Positions 1 through 6,080 of a DNA stretch of 6,426 nt are shown here, one piece after another. Positions within the stretch are counted from its first letter, which is position 1. Every line of letters begins with the position of its first letter. This DNA is from Betaproteobacteria bacterium (lineage in GTDB: Bacteria; Pseudomonadota; Gammaproteobacteria; Burkholderiales; SG8-39). The stretch is from contig SHXL01000160.1 of assembly GCA_009693345.1 (NCBI GenBank), positions 1 to 6,426 on the forward strand. Reading direction: 5' to 3'. The position numbers were made by a program, and so were the translations under genes. Under the pieces are notes generated by a model. It did not search any database, was not told the origin of the DNA, and saw only the letters and a list, made by a program, of their open reading frames with translations.

Positions 1-77
1 GGCGCATTTCAAGACCGCGCACTTTTTACCAATAGCGGCTCGCGGGACGACATAATCCCCATTGTGTACCGTCACAC

Positions 78-120
78 CGGGGCGGTTGGCGCAGTCGCTA
101 CTGCTGCGCAACAATGAGGT
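78..120 (+). pseudogene. Possible degenerate tRNA-Pro 5' half
   Basis: CGGGGCG at 78-84 is the exact complement of the 3' acceptor strand CGCCCCG at 467-473. It is followed, after two extra bases, by TGGCGCAG (87-94), which resembles the D-arm start of bacterial tRNA-Pro. GCGCA lies at 106-110 and AATGAGGT at 113-120 differs by one base from the anticodon-loop block AATGGGGT of the 3' half. Against this, the D-loop is too long and lacks the usual GG, two bases are extra after the acceptor strand, and the anticodon stem is too short. It is either a decayed 5' half or a chance match. Confidence 0.22.
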
Positions 121-136
121 AAATCAGTGGGGTCCG

Positions 137-170
137 CGAATGTCGGCTCCTGGCCGAAAGCCGACATTCG
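137..170. repeat. 12-bp perfect palindrome (stem-loop)
   Basis: CGAATGTCGGCT (137-148) is perfectly complementary to AGCCGACATTCG (159-170) across a 10-nt loop. There is no T-run on either side, so it is not a standard intrinsic terminator. CATTCGG recurs at 247-253 and CGTTCG at 265-270. The style resembles dispersed intergenic palindromes common in proteobacterial genomes, but membership of a repeat family cannot be shown from one copy. Confidence 0.6.
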
Positions 171-176
171 GAAATC

Positions 177-196
177 GCCAATTTCGGCCAATTTCG
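177..196. repeat. 10-bp tandem duplication
   Basis: GCCAATTTCG occurs twice head to tail (177-186 and 187-196). The period is close to one helical turn. It lies just after the 137-170 palindrome in non-coding DNA. It could be a double protein-binding site or simply a slippage duplication. Confidence 0.6.
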
Positions 197-371
197 GTGG
201 TTTTCACTGCGTTGCACAATTGAACTTTTCAAACAGCCGGTGACAGCATTCGGCAGAAAGTGGTCGTTCGCGACTTCCCTAGACATCGCTGATTCGCGAG
301 GTTAATCGACGTAGCGAAAACGTAGCTTTCCCAGATTCAATTGAGCCTTTTCTCGGCTTGTGTAGCCGTCG

Positions 372-420
372 AATGGGGCATGCGAGCATTGCAAGGTGTT
401 GATTTTAAAAATGCCCCATT
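372..420. repeat. 10-bp inverted repeat carrying the tRNA anticodon-loop motif
   Basis: AATGGGGCAT (372-381) is the exact inverse complement of ATGCCCCATT (411-420), with a 29-nt spacer. The outer motif CGAATGGGG (370-378) recurs in direct orientation at 430-438, where it enters the tRNA-Pro anticodon loop. Three copies of AATGGGG within 70 bp beside a truncated tRNA are what core or arm binding sites of a tyrosine recombinase could look like. That role is inferred. Confidence 0.55.
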
Positions 421-431
421 GACCGACTACG

Positions 432-477
<46 letters not shown>

Positions 478-487
478 GTACCTCAAG

Positions 488-516
488 AACGCCGGCTCGT
501 GCCGGCGTTTTCGTTT
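488..516 (+). terminator. Rho-independent terminator of the tRNA-Pro gene
   Basis: AACGCCGGC (488-496) pairs perfectly with GCCGGCGTT (501-509) over a 4-nt TCGT loop and runs into a T-rich tail (508-516, TTTTCGTTT). It begins 11 nt after the CCA end, as expected for a tRNA terminator. It also insulates the downstream operon from upstream transcription, so that operon needs its own promoter after about 516. Confidence 0.85.
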
Positions 517-534
517 GCGGCGCGTTCCGTCCCC

Positions 535-540
535 CATAAT
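535..540 (+). promoter_or_regulatory. Possible -10 box for the Bug operon
   Basis: CATAAT matches the sigma-70 -10 consensus at five of six positions. It lies between the terminator and the first gene, which would give a leader of about 15 nt. No good -35 hexamer is found at 16-18 bp; TTTGCG at 514-519 is poor and too close. It is a weak call that rests mainly on position. Confidence 0.25.
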
Positions 541-550
541 CCTTCCTCAC

Positions 551-555
551 GGAGG
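551..555 (+). promoter_or_regulatory. Shine-Dalgarno GGAGG fixing the Bug start
   Basis: GGAGG stands 6 nt before ATG 562. It supports that start over the in-frame ATG at 433, which lies inside the tRNA fragment and has no ribosome binding site. Confidence 0.85.
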
Positions 556-561
556 ACAAAC

Positions 562-1518
562 ATGCTGCGAATTCTGTTTGCGGCGATCGCTTTGTTTGCG
601 GTCGGGCTTGTTTCGGCGCAAAACTATCCGGCTCGGCAGGTGCGCATCGTCGTGCCGTTTCCGCCCGGGGGCACTTCCGACATTCTTGCGCGCACCATCG
701 GTGCGCGGCTGGCGGGGCCGCTCGGACAGCCCGTGGTGATCGAGAACCGGCCGGGCGCGGGCGGCAACATCGCGGCCGATCATGTGGCCAAGTCGCCGCC
801 CGACGGCTACACCCTGATCATGGGCACCAGCTCGCTCGCGATCAGCCAGAGCCTCTACAAAAAGCTCAGCTACGATCTGCTCCAGGATTTCGCGCCCATC
901 ACGCAGGCGGTGAACTACACCAACCTGCTCGTGGTTCACCCCTCGGCCGGCGTCGCGAACGTCGCCGAGCTGCTCGTGCTCGCGCGCGCGAAGCCCGGCG
1001 CCCTGAGCTACGGCACGGCCGGCAACGGCACGCCGCCGCACATGACGGGCGAGCTTTTCAAGGCCTATACCGGGGTGAACATCCTGCATATTCCGTACAA
1101 GGGCGGTGCGCCGGCGATCGCAGATCTCGTCGCCGGTCAGATCCCGATGATGTTCGACAACGTCCCGCCGCTGCTGCCGCATGTGCGCTCCGGCAGGATC
1201 AAGGCGCTCGCGGTCACCAGCCTTGCGCGCATTCAGGTCCTTCCCGAGGTGCCCACGCTCCATGAGCTCGGCCTCAAGGACTTCGATGCGGTCGGCTGGA
1301 ACGGGCTGCTCGCGCCGGCAGGAACGCCGCGAGGGATCGTCGCGCGCCTGAATGCAGAGGTCGTGCGCGTGCTGCGCATTGCGGAGGTGCGCGATCAGCT
1401 CACCTCGCAGGGCGCCGATGTCGTGGGCAACTCGCCGGAGGAGTTCGCGGCCTGGATCCGGGTCGAGGTGAAGAAATGGGCCGACGTGGTGCGCCTCTCC
1501 GGAGCGAAAGTCGACTGA
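562..1518 (+). CDS. Bug/TctC-family periplasmic solute-binding receptor
   Basis: The 318-residue product has the usual Bug-receptor length. It is the extracytoplasmic binding protein type of tripartite tricarboxylate transport, a family that binds carboxylates, amino acids and related acids in the periplasm. Residues 1-19 form a signal peptide (Arg at 3, hydrophobic core, VSA before Gln20). Family hallmarks follow: VPFPPGGTSDILAR (31-44), PVVIENRPGAGGNIAA (57-72) and DGYTL (81-85). Further on are a HIPYKGG segment and the GQIPMMFDN and GRIKALAVTS motifs. No TctA or TctB membrane gene is nearby, so it is an orphan receptor, as is common in Burkholderiales. It is first in an operon and its end overlaps the MmgE/PrpD gene by 43 bp. 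The ligand is probably the substrate of the downstream enzymes (inference). Family assignment is very secure; the ligand is unknown. Confidence 0.95.
   Translation: MLRILFAAIALFAVGLVSAQNYPARQVRIVVPFPPGGTSDILARTIGARLAGPLGQPVVIENRPGAGGNIAADHVAKSPPDGYTLIMGTSSLAISQSLYKKLSYDLLQDFAPITQAVNYTNLLVVHPSAGVANVAELLVLARAKPGALSYGTAGNGTPPHMTGELFKAYTGVNILHIPYKGGAPAIADLVAGQIPMMFDNVPPLLPHVRSGRIKALAVTSLARIQVLPEVPTLHELGLKDFDAVGWNGLLAPAGTPRGIVARLNAEVVRVLRIAEVRDQLTSQGADVVGNSPEEFAAWIRVEVKKWADVVRLSGAKVD
1465..1468 (+). promoter_or_regulatory. Shine-Dalgarno GAGG inside the Bug gene
   Basis: GAGG lies 7 nt before ATG 1476, within the 3' end of the receptor gene. It supports translation of the MmgE/PrpD gene from an overlapping start. 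A competing GGAG at 1501-1504 lies 10 nt before CTG 1515. Confidence 0.55.
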
Positions 1519-2870
1519 GCTATCTGCAGGAACTCGCTGGCTTTGCCTGCCGGGTGCGGCTGGAGGATCTTCCCGCGCCGGTGCTCGCGCGCACCCGCTG
1601 GGTGATCGCCGACAGCCTGCCGGTGATCGCCGCCGGAATGCAGCAGCCGGAAATGCAGGCCCTGCTGAAGCGACATATTCCCGGCGGTGCCGGGGGAACT
1701 GCGCGTGGCGCTGCCTGGGTGCTCGGTGCGCGCCAGTGTGCGGGCGCACTCGATGCAGCGCTCCTGAACGGCACTGCGGGAACCTGGCTCGAGCTGAACG
1801 AAGGCAACCTGTTCGCGAAAGGTCATCCGGGCATCCAGGTGGTGCCGGCCGCGGTGGCGCTGTCGCAGGAGTCGGGCGCCTCGGGCGAAGAACTGCTGAT
1901 GGCGGTTGCGGTGGGTTATGAGGTGAGCGCGCGCATCAGCCGCGCGGCGCAGATGAAGATTTCGGTGCACCCGCACGGCACCTGGGGCACGCTCGGCGCG
2001 GCGGTCGCCGCAGGCCGGCTGCAAGGCTTCGATGAGCGCCGCATGCGCGAATTGATCAACGTCTCGGCTACGATGGGCATGGCGACCAGCCGCCAGACGC
2101 TGCTCGATGGCGCGACGGTGCGCAACATTTTCACCGGGCACTCCGGCTACATGGGGTTGATGGCCGCGCGCCTGGTCGAATGCGGCTTCACCGGCGAGAC
2201 CGACAGCCCGGCTTCGGTCTACGGCAAGGTGCTCGCGGACGGTTTTGATCCGGCGAAGGCGGTTGAAAATCTTGGCCGCGAATGGATCCTCGCCCAAGGC
2301 TACTTCAAGCTCCATCCCACCGGGCGCTACATCCACTCGGCGATCGACGCGCTGGAAGATCTTCTTTCACGATCAGGCAAGCTCGACATCGCAAGCATCG
2401 CGCGCATCGAGGTGAAGGCCTACCGGCTCGCGGCGATGCTCAAGGAGAAGCGCGTGACGAGCAGTTTCGGCGCGCGTTTTTCGGTGCCCTTCGCGCTTGC
2501 CACGATCCTGCATCACGGCGGCTCGGGGCTGGCCCCGTTCGAGCAGGCTGCCGTGGACAACGAGGCGATCCAGGCGCTCGCGGCGCGCATCGAGGTAGAA
2601 GAGGACGCGAGCTACACCGCGCGCTATCCGGCCGAGCAGGTCTGCGACCTGCGCATCGTTCTCGCCGGCGGCCGGGTGCACGAAGGCCGCTGCACCGTGA
2701 CCAAGGGCGAGCCGTCGAAACCGCATGCGCCGGAAGAACTGGAGAAGAAATTCATGCAGCTCGGCGTGCCGGTCTGGGGCGAAGCTGTGGCGCGGCGCCT
2801 GCTCGGGGGTTGCCTGAAGCTCGAAGAGTTGCCGGATTTTTCCCGCTTTGCAGAAGGATTCGATCTATGA
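1476..2870 (+). CDS. MmgE/PrpD-family enzyme
   Basis: The 464-residue product has normal family length. The family includes 2-methylcitrate dehydratase (PrpD), cis-aconitate decarboxylase and iminodisuccinate epimerase, cytoplasmic enzymes acting on di- or tricarboxylic acids. Visible hallmarks are LEDLPAPVLARTRWVIADSL (29-48), NGTAGTWLELNEGN (98-111), KGHPGIQVVPAA (115-126), AVAVGYEVSARI (143-154), HPHGTWGTLGAA (165-176) and YFKLHPTGRYIHSAIDA (276-292), with Lys278 and His280 in a conserved active-site loop. The usual H-x-L-D-x-D-D block is changed to T-W-L-E-L-N-E, and the family Lys near 216 is Arg, so it is not an orthodox PrpD. ATG 1476 has a good ribosome binding site but adds 13 residues (MGRRGAPLRSESR) before family homology begins; CTG 1515 is an alternative. 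It shares ATGA with the next gene, implying coupled translation. Family is sure; reaction unknown. Confidence 0.9.
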   Translation: MGRRGAPLRSESRLSYLQELAGFACRVRLEDLPAPVLARTRWVIADSLPVIAAGMQQPEMQALLKRHIPGGAGGTARGAAWVLGARQCAGALDAALLNGTAGTWLELNEGNLFAKGHPGIQVVPAAVALSQESGASGEELLMAVAVGYEVSARISRAAQMKISVHPHGTWGTLGAAVAAGRLQGFDERRMRELINVSATMGMATSRQTLLDGATVRNIFTGHSGYMGLMAARLVECGFTGETDSPASVYGKVLADGFDPAKAVENLGREWILAQGYFKLHPTGRYIHSAIDALEDLLSRSGKLDIASIARIEVKAYRLAAMLKEKRVTSSFGARFSVPFALATILHHGGSGLAPFEQAAVDNEAIQALAARIEVEEDASYTARYPAEQVCDLRIVLAGGRVHEGRCTVTKGEPSKPHAPEELEKKFMQLGVPVWGEAVARRLLGGCLKLEELPDFSRFAEGFDL

Positions 2871-3760
2871 CCCTGAAAACGCATGGCCGCTACGACTACT
2901 CCGCGATCACCGAGCGCAAGGACTACAGCTGGCCGGGCGGCAAGCGCCTCGCGGTGCACCTGTGTCTGAACGTCGAGCACTTTTCCTTCGGCGAGGGCCT
3001 TGGCAACGACTACGCGGCCCCGCATCCGCAGCCGAACGCGCGCGCCTTTGGCTGGCGCGACTACGGCAACCGCGTCGGCGCCTGGCGCCTGCTCGAGCTC
3101 GCCGAGGCCTACGACCTGCCCTACGGGCTGCTGGTCAACACCGAGCTCTACGACTATTGCCCGCAAATGGTGGCGGCATTCGCGAAGCGCGGCGACGAAA
3201 TCGTCGGCCACGGCCGCAGCAACACGGAACGCCAGGTCGACATGCCGCTAGACGAAGAACGGGCCTGCATCCAGGACGCCGCCGCCGCGATCGAAAAGCA
3301 CGAAGGCAAGCGGCCGACGGGCTGGCTCGGGCCCTACATCTCGCAGACCAACGCCTCGCCCGATCTGCTGCGCGAGGCAGGCTTTCGCTACATGATGGAC
3401 TGGCCGCTGGACGACCAGCCGGTCTGGTTCCGCACCAAACACGGCCCGATCCTCTCCATTCCCTACGCGCACGATCTCAACGACTCGTTGGAATGCGTGT
3501 CGCGGCGCACGCCGTCGCAACTGTATTGCGAGAACCTGATCGACCATTTCGACGAAATGCTGGAGGAATCCGCGCGCCGGCCGCTGGTGATGAGCCTGGT
3601 GCTGCACAGCTTCATCCTCGGCCAGCCGCACCGCCTGCGCCGCTTCCGGCAGGTGATCGAGCACATCGTCAAGCAGCGCGAAAAGATCTGGCTCACGCGC
3701 CCGGGCGACATCTGCCGCTACGTGGAAACGCTGCCGGCGGGGATAGTTCCCGGCAGTTGA
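2867..3760 (+). CDS. PuuE-like polysaccharide deacetylase-family hydrolase
   Basis: The 297-residue product has no signal peptide and should be cytoplasmic, which argues against a cell-wall deacetylase. It has a NodB-type fold in the branch typified by PuuE, an allantoinase recruited from this superfamily. Motif 1 reads LCLNVEHF (32-39), without the usual Asp-Asp. It is followed by YGNRVGAWRLLELAE (66-80), a DEIVGHGRSN block (110-119), GWLGPYISQTNASPDLL (152-168), DWPLDDQPVW (178-187) and LHSFILGQPHR (246-256), the last typical of PuuE-like proteins. In motif 2 the second His of H-x3-H is Asn119, so the canonical metal site is incomplete, as in PuuE. AAGGA at 2854-2858 precedes the ATG by 8 nt, and the ATG overlaps the MmgE/PrpD stop. 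It probably hydrolyses a C-N bond in a ring or linear amide (inference). Allantoinase itself is not shown. Confidence 0.88.
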   Translation: MTLKTHGRYDYSAITERKDYSWPGGKRLAVHLCLNVEHFSFGEGLGNDYAAPHPQPNARAFGWRDYGNRVGAWRLLELAEAYDLPYGLLVNTELYDYCPQMVAAFAKRGDEIVGHGRSNTERQVDMPLDEERACIQDAAAAIEKHEGKRPTGWLGPYISQTNASPDLLREAGFRYMMDWPLDDQPVWFRTKHGPILSIPYAHDLNDSLECVSRRTPSQLYCENLIDHFDEMLEESARRPLVMSLVLHSFILGQPHRLRRFRQVIEHIVKQREKIWLTRPGDICRYVETLPAGIVPGS

Positions 3761-3771
3761 AAATAGCGCTT

Positions 3772-3799
3772 CGTCGTTCCTGCGAAAGCGGGGACGACG
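3772..3799. repeat. GAAA-capped hairpin between convergent genes
   Basis: CGTCGTTCCTGC (3772-3783) pairs over 12 positions with GCGGGGACGACG (3788-3799), with two G-U pairs, closed by a GAAA tetraloop. It lies in the 49-bp gap between convergent stops. Its core resembles the widespread proteobacterial intergenic repeat of type CGTCATTCCCGCGAAAGCGGG. It may stop transcription from both sides, but U-runs are poor: none on the + side, and a weak TATTTT several bases after the stem on the - side. Confidence 0.7.
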
Positions 3800-3809
3800 T
3801 TGTGCAGAG

Positions 3810-5090
3810 CTAGGCGAGCGCGCTTGCCGCCCACTGCGCATGCGCGAGGAGCGCTGTGTCCTGCTCGATCGCGGCGACGAGCTGGATGCCGAGCGGCAAT
3901 CCATTCGACCCGCTGCCCCAGGGCAGCGTGACGCAGGGCACGCCGAGCAGCGTCCAGATGCGGTTGAACAGGGAGTCGCCGGTTGAAGTGAGCCCCTTCG
4001 GCGCTTCGCCTCGTGCGCTGGGCGTGAGCAGCAGATCGAATCCGCGCATCAGATCGGCAAACTGGCGGCGTGCGTCGCGCGCTATCTGCCTCGCGCTGTC
4101 GTATCGCTCGCGCGACCATGCCCAGCCCTCGTCCAAGCGGATGAGCAGCTCGGCGCTGATCGCCTCGCGATGCTGCGCCTGCTCCCAGGCGAGGGCGCGC
4201 GCGGCCTCGAAGTTCATGATCGGGCCGTGCTCCTCGAACAGCGCTTCGGCTGCCGCAGGGAGCGCCGCATCCCTCACATCGGCGCCTGCCGAAGCGAGCC
4301 GCCTGGCCGCGGACTCCAGCGCGGCGTGGGTAGCGGCATCGACCTCCTTCCAGCGCGAAGTGCGCGCGAAGCCGATGCGCGGCGCAGCGGCCTTCGCCGC
4401 GAAGTCGGGGATCCGGCGGCTGGAGAGAAGGTTCAGTGCGAGCGCCGCGTCCTCGACGGTATTCGCGAACAACCCGACCGTGTCCAGCGTATCCGATACC
4501 TGCTTCACGCCGCTGCGGTTGATGCTGCCGAAGCTCGGCTTCAAGCCGATGACCCCGCAGTATGCCGCGGGGCGGATGACCGAGCCTCCGGTCTGCGTGC
4601 CGAGCGCGAGCGGCACCATATGGTCGGCCACCGCCGCCGCCGAGCCGCTCGAGGAGCCGCCCGGCGTATGCGCCGGGTTACGGGGATTGCGCGTAGAGGT
4701 CGGATGGACGAGGGCGAATTCCGTGGTCGCCGTCTTGCCGAGAATGACGCAGCCCGCCTGCCGCAGCAGCGCGACCACCGCCGCATCCGCGCGCGGCCGG
4801 TTGCCGCGATAGATCGGGGAACCGTGCTCGGTCGGCATGTCCGCGGTGTCGAAAATGTCCTTGATGCCGAACGGAACGCCGTGCAGCAGCCCGCGCGCAG
4901 GCTGCCGGTCGAGCGCGCGCGCCTGCGCGAGCGCCGCGTCCCGGGCGACATGCACCCAGGCGGCCAGTTCGCCATCGCGCGCGGCGATGCGCTCGAGGCA
5001 GGCCGCCACCAGGGACTCGGAAGTCAGCCGGCCGTCCTGGATGGCGCGCGCGGCTTCCGAGGCCGACAAACGCTGGATTGTGGAAGACAT
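3810..5090 (-). CDS. Amidase-signature family amidohydrolase
   Basis: The 426-residue product is slightly short for the family (usually about 450-500). Amidase-signature enzymes hydrolyse carboxamides to acid and ammonia or amine through a Ser-cisSer-Lys triad. All three residues are present: Lys77 in VPFGIKDIFDT (72-82), Ser146 in TPGGSSSGSAAAVA (142-155) and Ser170 in GTQTGGSVIRPAAYCG (164-179). The spacings of 69 and 24 residues equal those of malonamidase E2. GCVILGKTATTEFA precedes the Ser block, and the C-terminal GVPCVTLPWG and GLPLGIQLVA segments are typical. There is no signal peptide, so it is cytoplasmic. It starts 9 bp after the transporter stop, with no clear ribosome binding site, so it probably relies on translational coupling. 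It is not GatA-like in context (no gatB or gatC). Substrate unknown; a small amide related to the Bug ligand is possible. Confidence 0.93.
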   Translation of the reverse strand: MSSTIQRLSASEAARAIQDGRLTSESLVAACLERIAARDGELAAWVHVARDAALAQARALDRQPARGLLHGVPFGIKDIFDTADMPTEHGSPIYRGNRPRADAAVVALLRQAGCVILGKTATTEFALVHPTSTRNPRNPAHTPGGSSSGSAAAVADHMVPLALGTQTGGSVIRPAAYCGVIGLKPSFGSINRSGVKQVSDTLDTVGLFANTVEDAALALNLLSSRRIPDFAAKAAAPRIGFARTSRWKEVDAATHAALESAARRLASAGADVRDAALPAAAEALFEEHGPIMNFEAARALAWEQAQHREAISAELLIRLDEGWAWSRERYDSARQIARDARRQFADLMRGFDLLLTPSARGEAPKGLTSTGDSLFNRIWTLLGVPCVTLPWGSGSNGLPLGIQLVAAIEQDTALLAHAQWAASALA

Positions 5091-5099
5091 CGCTGCGGA

Positions 5100-6017
5100 T
5101 CAGTTTACCCGGGTGCGTTCCATCGGCGCCGGCGCCGTGCGCGTCGCGAGCAGCACGCCGGCAAGGATCGTGGCGATGCCGGCGGCGTGGAAGACCTGGA
5201 ACGTTTCGCCGAGCAGCAGGATCGCGAGCAGCGTGCCGAACGCCGGCAGCAGGTGTATGGTGAAGCCGGCAGAGTTGGCGCCGACGATGGCTACGCCGTG
5301 GTTCCAGCAGATGAACGCGAGCACCGAGGCGGCAATTCCCATGTAGACCACGGCCAGGGCCGCCGGCGCCGAGGGCAGGCGCGGCGGCTCCAGTGCGGCC
5401 TGCAGCGCGGCAAGCGGGGCGAGCATCAGGACGCCGGCCACCGAAATCACGAACAGGAAAGCGATGCCGCCCAGCTCCGGCGGCCGGCGCTTGAGTATTA
5501 CCGAATAGATGCCCCAGACCGGCATCGCGAGCAGGATCCACGCGTCACCGGCGTGCAGCTCGAGCTGCAGCAGCGCTGCGGGCTCGCCGTGCGACAGGAT
5601 CACGAGAATGCCCGCGAGCGAGACCAGCATGCCGGCGATCTGCCTGGGCGACGCGTGCTCGCGCTCGATCATCCACGAGCAAAGCAGCATGAAGAGCGGC
5701 ATCGATGAATTGAGCAGCACCGCATTGACCGCGAGCGTGCTGCGCAATCCGAGATAGACCATGCTCTGGAACAGCGCCACGCCGGTAAAGGCGAGCAGCA
5801 GCAGGATGCCCGCGTGGCGCCGGAGCAGCGCGCCCTTGCCCCTGATCGTGGGAAGGGCAAAGGGTGCCAGCACCACGGCGGCGACCGTCCAGCGCCAGAA
5901 ATTCAGCGTCACCGGGTCGAAGGCGTCGCGCAGGGCGCGGCCGGCGATCCAGTTGCCGGACCAGAACAGGTTCGCAAGCGCGAGCAGCAGGAACGCCGAA
6001 AGGCGTGAAACGGGCAT
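5100..6017 (-). CDS. EamA/DMT-family membrane transporter
   Basis: The 305-residue integral inner-membrane protein has the standard drug/metabolite transporter length. It has about ten hydrophobic segments, arranged as two EamA repeats (roughly residues 8-140 and 153-291). The first repeat opens with ANLFWSGNWIAGRAL (15-29) and continues DPVTLNFWRWTVAA (34-47), matching the FWG...R...P...R pattern of EamA domains. A second-half segment, AFICWNHGVAIVGANSAG, and the LLLGET segment near the end of repeat two are also typical. Members export amino acids and metabolites or import them; direction and cargo cannot be read from sequence. It is the first gene of a unit with the amidase, which suggests movement of the amidase's substrate or product. 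The ATG at 6017 lacks a strong ribosome binding site. It diverges from the NIPSNAP gene. Confidence 0.93.
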   Translation of the reverse strand: MPVSRLSAFLLLALANLFWSGNWIAGRALRDAFDPVTLNFWRWTVAAVVLAPFALPTIRGKGALLRRHAGILLLLAFTGVALFQSMVYLGLRSTLAVNAVLLNSSMPLFMLLCSWMIEREHASPRQIAGMLVSLAGILVILSHGEPAALLQLELHAGDAWILLAMPVWGIYSVILKRRPPELGGIAFLFVISVAGVLMLAPLAALQAALEPPRLPSAPAALAVVYMGIAASVLAFICWNHGVAIVGANSAGFTIHLLPAFGTLLAILLLGETFQVFHAAGIATILAGVLLATRTAPAPMERTRVN

Positions 6018-6080
6018 GCGGACAGTTTAATATTCATTCATCAAAGCGAACCCTTTTTAACCGACGGAGAGAAGAAATCC
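6018..6080. promoter_or_regulatory. Divergent AT-rich promoter region
   Basis: The 63 bp between the diverging transporter and NIPSNAP starts contain an AT-rich patch (6026-6045). It holds TAATAT on the + strand (6028-6033) and TATTAA on the - strand, either of which could be a -10 box. Neither has a convincing -35 partner. On the + side, GGAG at 6066-6069 lies 11 nt before ATG 6081 and is a plausible ribosome binding site. Promoters must lie here or overlap the gene starts, but exact boxes are uncertain. Confidence 0.4.

Larger units (their letters stand above)
1..431. other. Non-coding, lower-GC stretch, probably element-derived
   Basis: I see no believable protein gene here. The reading frames on either strand are short, lack a good ribosome binding site, and run through palindromes and a tRNA fragment. 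Base composition drops below that of the downstream genes (27 of 60 G+C at 301-360 against 41 of 60 at 1261-1320). The stretch holds a possible tRNA-Pro 5' fragment, a 12-bp palindrome, a 10-bp tandem repeat, a pair of 7-bp direct repeats (ACGTAGC at 309-315 and 320-326) and an AATGGGG repeat set against the tRNA 3' half. This fits the end or remnant of an integrated element. No integrase or transposase gene is visible, so the element's identity is unknown. Confidence 0.45.

Noticed and set aside
98..286. 62-codon frame on the minus strand
   Set aside because: It runs through the 12-bp palindrome and tandem repeat, has no ribosome binding site and no recognisable domain; it is a chance frame in non-coding DNA.
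113..431. Group I intron in the tRNA anticodon loop
   Set aside because: Length and site would fit, but I cannot find the conserved P3-P7 core sequences. A covariance search for group I introns would settle it; a hit would reopen the idea.
547..1749. 400-codon minus-strand frame opposite the receptor gene
   Set aside because: Arg/His-rich shadow of a GC-rich gene with no domain; the opposite strand encodes an unmistakable Bug receptor.
3731..3756. CTGCCGG/CCGGCAG hairpin as terminator of the first operon
   Set aside because: Only 7 bp with a 12-nt loop, inside the coding end of the gene and followed by TTGAAAATAG without a T-run.
2848..3813. 321-codon plus-strand frame overlapping the PuuE-like gene
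   Set aside because: Arg/Ala-rich off-frame translation; the other frame carries the family motifs and the coupled ATGA start.
4170..5708. 512-codon plus-strand frame opposite the amidase and transporter
   Set aside because: It is long but Arg/Gly/Glu-rich without motifs, and crosses two real genes whose catalytic and membrane features are clear on the other strand.
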